The notes below the pieces were generated by a model. It did not search any database. It had not been told where the DNA came from and saw only the letters and a program-made list of their open reading frames with translations. From Pseudomonas sp. CROZ-RG-20F-R04-15 (GTDB taxonomy: Bacteria; Pseudomonadota; Gammaproteobacteria; Pseudomonadales; Pseudomonadaceae): a stretch of DNA of 64,000 bases. The stretch lies in contig NZ_JAKNQL010000026.1 in assembly GCF_022662375.1 (NCBI RefSeq), positions 1-64,000 of the forward strand, given 5' to 3'. How positions within the stretch are numbered: the stretch's first letter is position 1; each line of letters begins with the position of its first letter. Made by a program: the position numbers and the translations under genes. Below are positions 7,502 to 16,713 of this stretch, piece after piece.

Positions 7502-10417
7502 ATGCAAGGCAATTACGGTTCTGAACACGCGCTGCCACTGAGCGAGTTGCTGACGGTGGTGTTGATTACCCATAACCGTCCGGCTTTTTTGCGCCGGGCG
7601 CTGCAGTACTACAGCACCCTACCTTGCAAAGTCCTGGTACTGGACTCTTCTCCCGAGCGTCCGGAAGGTGATTTTTCCGCGGTCGACTATCAGCATCTGC
7701 CGCAATTCGCCTACTGGGGCATGCAGGCCAAACTGACCTACGGTGTTGCGCAACTGACCACGCCTTATATGGTGTTCGCCGCCGACGACGACTTCATCCT
7801 GCACGAGTCGCTGGCTGAATCGGTCAACTTCCTGGAAGCGAACCGCGACTATGGTTTGTGCCACGGCTACTGCCTGATGTACCTGGCGCTGGCTGGCAGC
7901 GTCACCTACTACCGCCGCGACAAGAAAATCTGCGAAGACTACGCCTCGGAGCGTGCCGAGGATCGCGTACTCGACTTCATGCATCAGTACATACCGCCGT
8001 TCTACGGCGTGTGCCGTACCTCGATCATCCAGGACTGGTACGCGGCATTGCCGGCGGGCACCAGTTTCGAATGGCAGGAGATCGGCCACAGCTATTTCCT
8101 GCTGGCGAACGCCAAGGCGCGCATCCTGCCGATCCCTTATGTCGTGCGCGAGATCAACGTCGGTTTCTCCGACCACAACACCGAGGTGTATCACGCGCTG
8201 TCGTACACCGACTCCAAGTCGGTGGCCGAGCGCGAAGCCTTCGCCGAATTCCTCGCGTCGCTGCCGACCGCTATCAAGGATCTCGATCAGGCGCAGCGCA
8301 AGGCGTTTGCTCTGGAAAGCTTCGCGGCCATGACCGACAGCCTGGTCACAGGGCGAGCGTTGACGGCCGAGGTGATTTTCGAGTCGACCTGGAACCCCCT
8401 GACCAAGGCCCCGGAGCGCAAATTCGGGCCACGGCAGTACGTCGAGATGCCGTTCTACAACCAGCACTTTTTTGACTTGCTGACCCAGTTCGAATTTCTG
8501 CTGCACGCGATGCCGGCCGGCCGTATTCAACTGGAAAAGCTCGAAGGCATCTGGACCCGGCAGGAATACCTGCTGCAGTCGCGCAATAACGATACGGCGG
8601 AAAGTGTCCTCGACCGTTTGTGGCAGGCCCATGACAGAAACGTGTTCAACCGTCGCGTGGTCAAGCGCCTGGCCGAACAACTGCAGGTCCTCGGCGAGGA
8701 AGATCAGGCGCAGGAAATGGCTGATTGGGGTGCCGGTCTTGAAAGCGTGTCTGGCGTCGATCATTACCCGGTGTTCAACAAGATGCTTTCGGGGCGTTTG
8801 CTCGACTGGATGGCAGCCCGCAAACCGAGTGCTGAACAGGCCGGGTTGATTGCTGCGCATCTGGCGGCGAACAATGGCGGACCACAATTCGGCATTTTCC
8901 TGCTGGATCTGGACAACGACGTCGACAAGCTGCAAATCACCCTCGACAGCCTCGTCGAAGGGCACAGCAAAGCCTTCAAGATCGTGGTCTTCACCACGGG
9001 CGAGCCGCAGACTGCGACCACCGCGCAAAATATTCTGCATTTTGTTCGGGTCACGTCGGGCAACTTTATCGACAAACTCAACCAGAGTGCCGCGCAGTCT
9101 CCATGCGACTGGTTGCTGCTGGCCAGTGCGGGCGATGAGTTCACCGCCGGTGGCCTGTTGCGTGCGGGCCTGGAATTAATGTCAGCCACGGATCTTCGCG
9201 CGGTGGCCACCGATGAAATCCAGCGCACTGAAGACGGCGCGCTGGCTGATGTGTTCCGCCCAGGTTTCAACCTCGATTTGCTGCAAAGCGTTCCGTCGCT
9301 GATGGCGCGCCACTGGCTGATTCGACGCGACGTTTTCCTTGAAGCGGGCGGTTATCAGGCCGATTTCAGCAAGGCGCTGGAGTTTGACCTGTTGTTGCGC
9401 CTGATTGAGCAGGGCGGTCTCGGCGGCCTGGCGCACCTCGACGAGCCGCTGCTGATCACCCAGGCCGCTGCGCTGCAAGAGAATGCCCATGAGCGCCTGG
9501 CGTTGCTGCGTCATTTGGGCAATCGCGGCTACAACGCCAAGGTCACTTCGTCGCTGCCAGGCACTTGGCAGGTCGATTATCGGCATACCGAACTGCCAAT
9601 GGTGTCGATCATTGTGCCGGCCAGTGATGACCTGCCAGCGCTACGCCGTTGCGTAGAGGGTGTGCTGCTCAGAACCCGCTACAGCCGTTATGAATTACTG
9701 GTGGCGGCCAACCCGAATCAGTCGGCGGCGGTCAACGACTGGCTGGGTCAGTTGCGCAATCCCCGCGTCAATGTCTTGCGTGCCGATCAAACGCTCGGTG
9801 AAGTGGCGTTGTATAACGCCGCCAGCGAGCAGGCGCGAGGCGAGTATCTGGTGTTGCTGGCCGCTGACAGTGAAGTCGTCAACCCGAACTGGATTGACTC
9901 GTTGCTTAACCAGGCCCAACGTCCGGAAGTGGGCATCGTCGGCGCCAAACTGGTCGACCGCGACGGCAAGATCTCCCAGGCCGGCTTGATTCTAGGCTTT
10001 AACGAGGGCGTGGGTTCGGCGTTCATCGGCGAAAAACACGCGGCCGGGGGCTACATGCAGCGTTTGGCTGTCGAGCAGAATTACTCGGCTGTGTCGAAGG
10101 TTTGCCTGATGGTGCGCAAAGAGCTGTTCAACGCCCTCGGCGGTCTGGACGAAGTGACGTTCGCTGACGGTTTCAGCGATGTCGACCTGTGCCTCAAGGC
10201 CGGTCAGAACGGTTTCCTCACTGTGTGGACGCCTTCGGTGCAGGTGCTGCATACCGGCGCGTTGCCAGAAGCCCCACAAGCACTGGCGGCACTGCGTGAG
10301 ACATGGAGTGATGCGTTCGCGCAGGATCCGGCTTACAACGCCAACCTGGCCCTGACCGGCAAAGGCTTTACCTTGGGCGAAAAAAGCTCGATCAATTGGG
10401 CACAGTTGCTCGCCTAA
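7502..10417 (+). CDS. multidomain glycosyltransferase, probable flagellin glycosyltransferase
   Basis: A 971-residue soluble protein with three GT-A-like segments. Segment 1 (about residues 10-340) matches the TIGR00180-type domain and has a DDD metal-binding motif in VFAADDDF. Segment 2 (about 450-690) looks like a divergent GT2 fold without a clear DxD. Segment 3 (about 695-950) begins LPMVSIIVPA and ends with the acceptor-region pattern FSDVDLCLKAGQ. A GTG at 7490 is also in frame, but the ATG at 7502 has GGGAGAAG just upstream. Large multi-GT proteins next to fliC are the flagellin glycosyltransferases of several pseudomonads, so sequential glycosylation of FliC is the favoured role. No membrane segment is seen. 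Confidence 0.8.
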   Translation: MQGNYGSEHALPLSELLTVVLITHNRPAFLRRALQYYSTLPCKVLVLDSSPERPEGDFSAVDYQHLPQFAYWGMQAKLTYGVAQLTTPYMVFAADDDFILHESLAESVNFLEANRDYGLCHGYCLMYLALAGSVTYYRRDKKICEDYASERAEDRVLDFMHQYIPPFYGVCRTSIIQDWYAALPAGTSFEWQEIGHSYFLLANAKARILPIPYVVREINVGFSDHNTEVYHALSYTDSKSVAEREAFAEFLASLPTAIKDLDQAQRKAFALESFAAMTDSLVTGRALTAEVIFESTWNPLTKAPERKFGPRQYVEMPFYNQHFFDLLTQFEFLLHAMPAGRIQLEKLEGIWTRQEYLLQSRNNDTAESVLDRLWQAHDRNVFNRRVVKRLAEQLQVLGEEDQAQEMADWGAGLESVSGVDHYPVFNKMLSGRLLDWMAARKPSAEQAGLIAAHLAANNGGPQFGIFLLDLDNDVDKLQITLDSLVEGHSKAFKIVVFTTGEPQTATTAQNILHFVRVTSGNFIDKLNQSAAQSPCDWLLLASAGDEFTAGGLLRAGLELMSATDLRAVATDEIQRTEDGALADVFRPGFNLDLLQSVPSLMARHWLIRRDVFLEAGGYQADFSKALEFDLLLRLIEQGGLGGLAHLDEPLLITQAAALQENAHERLALLRHLGNRGYNAKVTSSLPGTWQVDYRHTELPMVSIIVPASDDLPALRRCVEGVLLRTRYSRYELLVAANPNQSAAVNDWLGQLRNPRVNVLRADQTLGEVALYNAASEQARGEYLVLLAADSEVVNPNWIDSLLNQAQRPEVGIVGAKLVDRDGKISQAGLILGFNEGVGSAFIGEKHAAGGYMQRLAVEQNYSAVSKVCLMVRKELFNALGGLDEVTFADGFSDVDLCLKAGQNGFLTVWTPSVQVLHTGALPEAPQALAALRETWSDAFAQDPAYNANLALTGKGFTLGEKSSINWAQLLA

Positions 10418-10440
10418 GCGTGCCGGACAGGAATCAACCT

Positions 10441-11442
10441 ATGTTCAACGGTAAATCGATTTTCATCTCCGGCGGCACCGGTTCGTTCGGGCGCAAATTC
10501 ATCGCCCGACTGCTCGAGCAATACCAGCCCAAGCGCGTGGTGGTGTTCTCCCGTGATGAGTTGAAGCAGTACGAAATGCAGCAGACGTTCAACGCGCCGT
10601 GCATGCGCTATTTCATTGGTGACGTGCGCGACGCCGATCGTCTGCGCCAGGCCATGCGCGGCATCGACTACGTGGTGCATGCCGCGGCGTTGAAGCAAGT
10701 GCCGGCGGCGGAATACAACCCCACCGAATGCATCCGCACCAACGTCAATGGGGCGGAGAACATCATCGCCGCCGCCATCGATAACGGCGTGAAAAAAGTC
10801 GTCGCGCTGTCCACCGACAAGGCGGCCAGCCCGATCAATCTGTATGGCGCGACCAAGTTGCTCTCGGACAAATTGTTCGTCGCCGCCAACAACATTGCCG
10901 GCGAGCAGGAAACCCGTTTTGCCGTGGTGCGCTACGGCAACGTGGCCGGCTCGCGTGGTTCGGTGGTGCCGTTCTTCAGTCAACTGATCGCCGACGGTGC
11001 TCAGGAGTTGCCGATCACCGATGAACGCATGACGCGGTTCTGGATCACCCTCGACCATGGCGTGCAGTTCGTCCTCGACAGCTTTGCGCGGATGCACGGC
11101 GGCGAAGTGTTCGTGCCGAAGATCCCGTCGATCCGCATCGTCGATCTGGCGCACGGTATGGCTGAACATCTGCCGCACAAGAACGTCGGCATCCGACCCG
11201 GTGAAAAGCTCCATGAGTTGATGGTGCCGCTGGACGATGCACGGATGACCCTTGAATTCGAGGATCACTACACCATCCAGCCGTCGATTCGCTTTACCAG
11301 TGTCGATGTCGATTTTGCCGTCGACAAACTGGGTGAGCATGGGCGTGCCGTGAGCGAAGATTTCGAGTATCGCTCCGACACCAACCCGCATTTTCTCTCG
11401 GTCGGACAGATCGCTGATCTGCACGCGAAGCTCTCGGTATGA
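10441..11442 (+). CDS. pseB: UDP-N-acetylglucosamine 4,6-dehydratase (inverting)
   Basis: First enzyme of pseudaminic acid synthesis. It converts UDP-GlcNAc to the 4-keto-6-deoxy-L-arabino-hexulose with inversion at C5. The Rossmann motif GGTGSFG spans residues 11-17, and the catalytic set D126-K127 with Y135 and K139 keeps the spacing of the FlaA1/PseB family. An in-frame ATG at 10396 lies inside the upstream gene; the ATG at 10441, preceded by acaggaa, gives the normal 333 residues. It overlaps pseC by ATGA. Confidence 0.95.
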   Translation: MFNGKSIFISGGTGSFGRKFIARLLEQYQPKRVVVFSRDELKQYEMQQTFNAPCMRYFIGDVRDADRLRQAMRGIDYVVHAAALKQVPAAEYNPTECIRTNVNGAENIIAAAIDNGVKKVVALSTDKAASPINLYGATKLLSDKLFVAANNIAGEQETRFAVVRYGNVAGSRGSVVPFFSQLIADGAQELPITDERMTRFWITLDHGVQFVLDSFARMHGGEVFVPKIPSIRIVDLAHGMAEHLPHKNVGIRPGEKLHELMVPLDDARMTLEFEDHYTIQPSIRFTSVDVDFAVDKLGEHGRAVSEDFEYRSDTNPHFLSVGQIADLHAKLSV

Positions 11443-12596
11443 TTCCCTACGGTCGGCAAAGCCTTGATCAGGCAGACATCGATGCTGTCGTCGAAGTGCT
11501 GCAGTCGGACTGGCTGACCCAAGGGCCAGGCATCGAGCGTTTCGAGCAGGCAATGGCCGAACGTTGCCAGGCAGACTTCGCCGTTGCGGTGTGCAACGCC
11601 ACGGCGGCGCTGCACATTGCCTGTCTGGCCGCAGGCTTGGGGCCAGGTGATCGTTTGTGGACGACGCCCAATACCTTTCTTGCCTCGGCCAACTGTGGAC
11701 GTTATTGCGGGGCCGACGTCGATTTCGTCGACATCGATCCGCTGACCTGGAACCTTGATGCCTTCGCCCTCGAAGCGAAACTCGATCAGGCCGAGCAGGA
11801 CGGCACTTTGCCGAAAGTGCTGGTGGCGGTGGCGTTCTCCGGGCAGAGCTGCGACATGCGCAAGATTGCCCAACTGGCTGAGCGCTACAACTTCACCGTG
11901 ATCGAAGATGCGTCTCACGCGGTCGGTGCGTGCTATGCCGGACGCCCGGTCGGTTGCGGCGAATTTGCGGCGATGACGGTGTTCAGTTTTCACCCGGTAA
12001 AAATCATCACCAGCGCCGAGGGCGGCATGGTGTTGACCAACCGCCCGCAACTGGCCGAGCGCCTGCAACGTTTGCGCAGCCACGGCATGACCCGTGACCC
12101 GCAGCAAATGACCGAGGCCAGTCACGGCCCGTGGTACTACCAACAGATCGAGCTGGGGTTCAACTACCGGATCACCGATCTGCAGGCAGCACTGGGTTGG
12201 TCACAACTGGGCAAGCTCGACGACTTCATTGCCCGGCGTCGTGAACTGGCGGCGCGATACGATCGTTTGCTGGCGTATCTGCCGGTGACGTTGCCCAGCC
12301 CTCAGCCAGAAGCGCAATCGGCGTGGCATCTGTATGTGATTCGCTTGCAGACCGATCGCATCAACCTCAGTCACCGTCAGGTGTTCGAAGGCTTGCGTGC
12401 CGCCGGGATCGGCGTAAACCTGCACTATATTCCTGTGCATTTGCAGCCCTACTACCGTGATCTGGGTTTTGCCGAGGGCGATTTTCCCGAGGCCGAACGT
12501 TATTACGCCGAAGCAATCAGCTTGCCGCTGTACCCATTGCTGAGTGATCAGCAGCAGGATTATGTAGTCGAGCAATTGCGTCGGCTGACCGAATAA
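11439..12596 (+). CDS. pseC: UDP-4-amino-4,6-dideoxy-N-acetyl-beta-L-altrosamine transaminase
   Basis: A PLP-dependent DegT/DnrJ/EryC1-family aminotransferase of 385 residues that aminates C4 of the PseB product. The PLP-binding lysine is K188 in SFHPVKII, and the cofactor-contact motif EDASHAVG precedes it. Translation is coupled to pseB by an ATGA overlap. Identification rests on the family motifs and on the pseB-C-F-G-I order. Confidence 0.95.
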   Translation: MIPYGRQSLDQADIDAVVEVLQSDWLTQGPGIERFEQAMAERCQADFAVAVCNATAALHIACLAAGLGPGDRLWTTPNTFLASANCGRYCGADVDFVDIDPLTWNLDAFALEAKLDQAEQDGTLPKVLVAVAFSGQSCDMRKIAQLAERYNFTVIEDASHAVGACYAGRPVGCGEFAAMTVFSFHPVKIITSAEGGMVLTNRPQLAERLQRLRSHGMTRDPQQMTEASHGPWYYQQIELGFNYRITDLQAALGWSQLGKLDDFIARRRELAARYDRLLAYLPVTLPSPQPEAQSAWHLYVIRLQTDRINLSHRQVFEGLRAAGIGVNLHYIPVHLQPYYRDLGFAEGDFPEAERYYAEAISLPLYPLLSDQQQDYVVEQLRRLTE

Positions 12597-12627
12597 TTGC
12601 CGCTGAGGCAAAGGATGAGTATCTGCA

Positions 12628-13248
12628 ATGCGTCATTTGAGTGAGCAGGAAAAGTTCTGGCAGGGCGACTTCGGTAACCAGTACGTCGAGCGCAATGTCG
12701 GCCAACCGCTGGTGGCGACGAATCTGGCGCTGTTTGCCAAAGCCCTGAGCCGTGCCGCAGGCATCGAGAGCCTGGTAGAACTGGGCACTAACGCCGGCAA
12801 CAATTTGCAGGCGTTGCATCAACTGCTGCCCCGTTGCGAGCTGTTCGGCGTCGAGATCAACGACAGCGCCTGTGCTCAGGCTCGGGCGTTGGACATTGCG
12901 CAGATCTGGCATGGCTCGCTGTTCGATTTCCCGCGCGAGCGCCGCTACGACCTGACCCTGAGTAAAGGCGTGCTGATTCACTTGGCCCCGGAGCTGTTGC
13001 CGACCGCTTATGCGCAGTTGTACGCGTTGAGCCAGCGCTACATCCTGATCGCCGAGTATTACAATCCGGCACCGGTGGAAGTGTCCTATCGTGGCAACAG
13101 TGGCAAGCTGTTCAAGCGCGATTTTGCCGGTGAGATGCTCGATCGCTACGCTGATCTGCACCTTCTCGATTATGGTTTTGTCTATCACCGCGATCCGCAA
13201 TTCCCGGCGGACGACATCACTTGGTTCCTGTTGGAAAAACGTCCTTGA
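12628..13248 (+). CDS. pseudaminic acid biosynthesis-associated methyltransferase
   Basis: A 206-residue class I SAM methyltransferase. The SAM loop is VELGTNAGNN near residue 50, and the family pattern LSKGVLIHL follows near residue 112. It sits inside the pse operon between pseC and pseF, the usual place of the methylase repeatedly found in pseudaminic acid clusters. A role in methylating the sugar or an acyl substituent is plausible; the acceptor is unknown. It is not needed for the basic Pse pathway. Confidence 0.85.
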   Translation: MRHLSEQEKFWQGDFGNQYVERNVGQPLVATNLALFAKALSRAAGIESLVELGTNAGNNLQALHQLLPRCELFGVEINDSACAQARALDIAQIWHGSLFDFPRERRYDLTLSKGVLIHLAPELLPTAYAQLYALSQRYILIAEYYNPAPVEVSYRGNSGKLFKRDFAGEMLDRYADLHLLDYGFVYHRDPQFPADDITWFLLEKRP

Positions 13249-13940
13249 GCAACGTTGCAATCATCCCTGCACGTGGGGGCAGCAAACGCATCCCGCGCAA
13301 GAATCTCTTGCCATTCGACGGTGTGCCGATGATTGTCCGTTCGATCCGCACCGCGCTCGAATCAGGCTTGTTCGATCAGGTTGTGGTCAGCACTGACGAC
13401 GCGCAAATCGCCGATGTGGCGCGAGCCCATGGCGCGCAGGTGCCATTTTTGCGCCCGGCAGATCTGGCCGACGATTTCACTGGCACGGCGGCAGTGATCG
13501 TGCATGCCTTGCAGCAGTTGCCAGCGTTCGATTACGCCTGTTGCGTATACGCCACGGCGCCGCTGTTGCAGGCACGCTATCTGCGCCAGGGCATCGAGTT
13601 GCTGGAGCAGCACTTGGACAAGTCTTTCGCGTTCTCCGTGTGCAGTTTCGGTTTCCCGGTGCAGCGTGCGCTGACGCTGGACGGGCAGGGTGCGTTGACC
13701 GCTTTGTACCCCGAGTTTCGCAATACTCGTTCGCAGGATTTGCCCGAAGCATTTCAGGACGCCGGTCAGTTTTACTGGGGGCGCAGTGAGGCATGGTTGC
13801 GCGGCGAGGTGCTCTATTCGCCAGCCAGCCTGCCGGTGATTCTGCCCCGGCATCTGGTGCAGGACATCGACACCCTTGAAGACTGGAAGCGCGCCGAATA
13901 CCTTTACGCCGCGCTCAAGGCGGGTGGAGAGCTGCAATGA
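13245..13940 (+). CDS. pseF: pseudaminic acid cytidylyltransferase
   Basis: Activates pseudaminic acid as CMP-Pse, the donor for flagellin glycosylation. The N-terminal CTP-binding motif IIPARGGSKRIPRKN is typical of CMP-sialic/pseudaminic acid synthetases, and STDD follows near residue 45. I chose the TTG at 13245, which overlaps the upstream stop as TTGA and gives 231 residues. An upstream in-frame TTG at 13221 would add eight residues lying inside the methyltransferase gene. It overlaps pseG by ATGA. Confidence 0.92.
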   Translation: MSNVAIIPARGGSKRIPRKNLLPFDGVPMIVRSIRTALESGLFDQVVVSTDDAQIADVARAHGAQVPFLRPADLADDFTGTAAVIVHALQQLPAFDYACCVYATAPLLQARYLRQGIELLEQHLDKSFAFSVCSFGFPVQRALTLDGQGALTALYPEFRNTRSQDLPEAFQDAGQFYWGRSEAWLRGEVLYSPASLPVILPRHLVQDIDTLEDWKRAEYLYAALKAGGELQ

Positions 13941-15442
13941 GAGTGCTGATTCGTGCCGACGCCTCGCCGACCATCGGCAGTGGCCACATTGCCCGCTGCC
14001 TGACGCTGGCGCGCGTGTTGCGCGGGCAGGGCAGCCACGTCGCGTTTGCCTGCCGGCAATTGCCGGGGCATCGGCTCGACAGGCTGAGCGCCGAAGGGTT
14101 CGAGACATTTGCCTTGCCGCAGCTCTATCGTGATGAAGACCCACAGCAAGCCATCGAATCCATGCTGCCGTGGCAGGCCGACATCGACGCACTGGATCGG
14201 TTGTTGGCCGGCCATGCCGGGTTCGACTGGATCATCGTCGATCATTACGGCCTCGATCATCACTGGCAAACCGCGGCCCGGCGCTGGGCGCAGCGCATAG
14301 CGGCAGTGGACGATCTGGCTACCCGGCGCTACAGCGTCGATCTGTTGCTCAATCAGAATCTCTCGGGCCTGTACGAACATTATCAGCCGCTGTTGCCTGA
14401 AACGTGCCGCACCCTGCTCGGCCCGCGCTATGCCATGTTGCGCGAAGAGTTCTGTTGCCCGGCCATCGAAATAAAGCCCAGGGCTCGCCGCGTACTGGTG
14501 AATTTCGGGGGCTTCGATGCGGCCATGCAGACGCATCACGCGATGCTCGCTCTGGCCGATTACAGTGAGCTGCAAGTGGACTTTGTCGCCGGTGCCGACA
14601 ACCCGGCGTGGACGCCGATGCAGGCCTTGGCCGAGACGCGGCCGAACTGGCGCCTGCACAGTTTCGTCAGCGATTTCCATCAGCGCATGACTGAAGCGGA
14701 TCTGTTTATCGGTGCCGGTGGCGGCACCAGTTGGGAGCGCGCGGCGATGGGGTTGCCGACGATCTGTATTGCCGTGTCAAACAACCAGCAGCGCAACGGC
14801 GAAGTCATGGCGGCGGCGGGCGCACATGTGTTCATGGGTGCTCGTGAGCAGGTCAGTGTCGAGCAGTTGCGCGACGCCATCGGCTTTGTCACCGGCAATC
14901 ATTATTTGCGCCAGAGCCTGGCCGAACGCTCGCGACAACTGGTCGACGGCCGCGGTGCCGAGCGTGTTGCGGCGGCACTGGCCGGTGCGGTGCTGAAGGT
15001 GCGTGCGGCGACCCTGGACGATGCGCAGTTGCTGTTCGATGGGCGCAATGCCGAAACGGTACGGCGCTGGTCGCTGGACAGCGGTGTGATTGACTGGCCG
15101 CAGCACCTGAACTGGCTGACGGCGAGTTTGCGCAATCCACAGCGACTGTTGCTGATCGCCGAGGCGGACGACGGCGCGGTCGGCGTTGTGCGGTATGACC
15201 TGCGCGGGTTTGAAGCCGAAGTCTCCATCTACCTGCTCGAACGGCGGATGGGTTTGGGGTGGGGCAGGGCACTATTGGCCCGTGGTGAGGCATTTGTTGC
15301 CGCGCACTGGCCGCAACTGACGGTCATTACCGCTCGGGTATTGCCGGACAATCGTCCCTCGTTGAATGTGTTTCGTGACGCCGGGTTCACTCAGAGTGCC
15401 TGTGCGTTCACCCGTGTTTTGAAGGATCATCCGCATGACTAG
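13937..15442 (+). CDS. pseG: PseG UDP-sugar hydrolase fused to a PseH-like GNAT N-acetyltransferase
   Basis: A bifunctional 501-residue protein. Residues 1 to about 345 form a GT-B-like PseG domain, with IGSGHIARC (the family His motif) near residue 15 and GAGGGTSWERAAMG near residue 258. It removes UDP from UDP-2,4-diacetamido-2,4,6-trideoxy-beta-L-altropyranose. Residues about 354-501 form a GNAT acetyltransferase, starting KVRAATLDDAQLL, with the acetyl-CoA region GLGWGRALL and the C-terminal pattern NRPSLNVFRDAGF. This half should supply the PseH N4-acetylation, for which the cluster has no separate gene. It overlaps pseF by ATGA and pseI by 8 bp. Confidence 0.9.
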   Translation: MRVLIRADASPTIGSGHIARCLTLARVLRGQGSHVAFACRQLPGHRLDRLSAEGFETFALPQLYRDEDPQQAIESMLPWQADIDALDRLLAGHAGFDWIIVDHYGLDHHWQTAARRWAQRIAAVDDLATRRYSVDLLLNQNLSGLYEHYQPLLPETCRTLLGPRYAMLREEFCCPAIEIKPRARRVLVNFGGFDAAMQTHHAMLALADYSELQVDFVAGADNPAWTPMQALAETRPNWRLHSFVSDFHQRMTEADLFIGAGGGTSWERAAMGLPTICIAVSNNQQRNGEVMAAAGAHVFMGAREQVSVEQLRDAIGFVTGNHYLRQSLAERSRQLVDGRGAERVAAALAGAVLKVRAATLDDAQLLFDGRNAETVRRWSLDSGVIDWPQHLNWLTASLRNPQRLLLIAEADDGAVGVVRYDLRGFEAEVSIYLLERRMGLGWGRALLARGEAFVAAHWPQLTVITARVLPDNRPSLNVFRDAGFTQSACAFTRVLKDHPHD

Positions 15443-16487
15443 TTTCAAGATCGGCAACCGCTTGATCGGCGCCGACGCGCCGCCCTTCATCATCGCCGAG
15501 ATGAGCGGCAACCATAACCAGTCACTGGACGTCGCCCTGCAAATTGTCGAGGCAGCGGCCAAGGCGGGGGCGCACGCGCTGAAGCTGCAAACCTACACCG
15601 CCGAAACCATGACGCTGGATTTGTCTGAAGGCGAATTCTTCATCAAGGATCCGGGCAGTCTGTGGGCGGGTACTTCGCTCTACGATTTGTATGAGCAAGC
15701 TCATACACCGTGGGAATGGCATGCGCCGATTTTTGCTCGTGCCAAGGAACTGGGGATGCTCGCGTTCTCGACACCTTTCGATGACAGCGCGGTGGACTTT
15801 CTCGAAAGTCTCGACGTGCCGGCGTACAAGATCGCCAGTTTCGAAAACACCGATTTGCCGTTGATCCGCCGTGTGGCCGCCACCGGCAAGCCGCTGATCA
15901 TTTCAACCGGCATGGCCAGCATCGCCGAACTGGATGAAGCTGTGCGTGCCGCGCGAGAGGCCGGCTGTAAGGATCTGGTGTTGCTCAAATGCACCAGCAC
16001 GTACCCGGCGACGCCGCTCAACAGCAATGTGAGAACCATCGCGCATTTACGCGAATTGTTCGGTTGCGAAGTGGGGCTGTCCGACCATTCGATGGGCGTT
16101 GGCGTGTCGGTGGCGGCGGTGGCGCTTGGCGCGACGGTGGTAGAAAAGCACTTCACCCTCGACCGTTCAGCAGGTGGCGTCGATGCCAGTTTCTCGCTGG
16201 AGCCGGCAGAAATGGCCAGTCTGGTGGTGGAAACCGAGCGCGCCTGGCAAGCCATGGGCCAAGTGCATTACGGCGTCACAGAGGCCGAACGCAAGTCGCT
16301 GGTTTATCGCCGCTCGCTGTATGTCACGGCCGACATGGCCGCCGGTGACACCTTTACCGGGGACAATCTGCGCGCCATTCGCCCGGGTCTCGGTCTGCCG
16401 CCCAAGCACACCGACGCCGTCCTCGGCCGCCGCGCCCGCGCGCCGATCAAGCGCGGCACGCCGCTGGACTGGTCGTTGGTCGAATAA
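15435..16487 (+). CDS. pseI: pseudaminic acid synthase
   Basis: Condenses the 2,4-diacetamido-hexose with phosphoenolpyruvate to make pseudaminic acid. The 350-residue protein has the NeuB-type TIM barrel (FIIAEMSGNHNQ near residue 17; LSDHSMGVGV near residue 215) and a C-terminal SAF/antifreeze-like domain from about residue 290. It is the last gene of the pse block; a 226-bp gap with no clear terminator follows. Confidence 0.94.
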   Translation: MTSFKIGNRLIGADAPPFIIAEMSGNHNQSLDVALQIVEAAAKAGAHALKLQTYTAETMTLDLSEGEFFIKDPGSLWAGTSLYDLYEQAHTPWEWHAPIFARAKELGMLAFSTPFDDSAVDFLESLDVPAYKIASFENTDLPLIRRVAATGKPLIISTGMASIAELDEAVRAAREAGCKDLVLLKCTSTYPATPLNSNVRTIAHLRELFGCEVGLSDHSMGVGVSVAAVALGATVVEKHFTLDRSAGGVDASFSLEPAEMASLVVETERAWQAMGQVHYGVTEAERKSLVYRRSLYVTADMAAGDTFTGDNLRAIRPGLGLPPKHTDAVLGRRARAPIKRGTPLDWSLVE

Positions 16488-16713
16488 GCCGATCTGCACC
16501 GATTCGGCAAAATAGCGTGACCTGCGAGTCATAACGCGCATCTTCACTGTATTGTATTGATCGGGGAGATGGCGCCTGGCTCGTTTTCGATTCCAGTGAT
16601 AGCCCTTTGCGCTCCCCGTGGCTGCCCGTTGTGGCGGCCGTTTTCTGTTTGTCGGCGCCCCTCGAAATCCTTGCGAGCGGTGGTCTTGGGCTGTTTTTTA
16701 TTGGGAAGCCGTA

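Noticed and set aside
16488..16713. Sigma-54-like sequence (tggcgcctggctcg) before the KAS III-like gene
   Set aside because: It lacks the TTGC half at the required distance.
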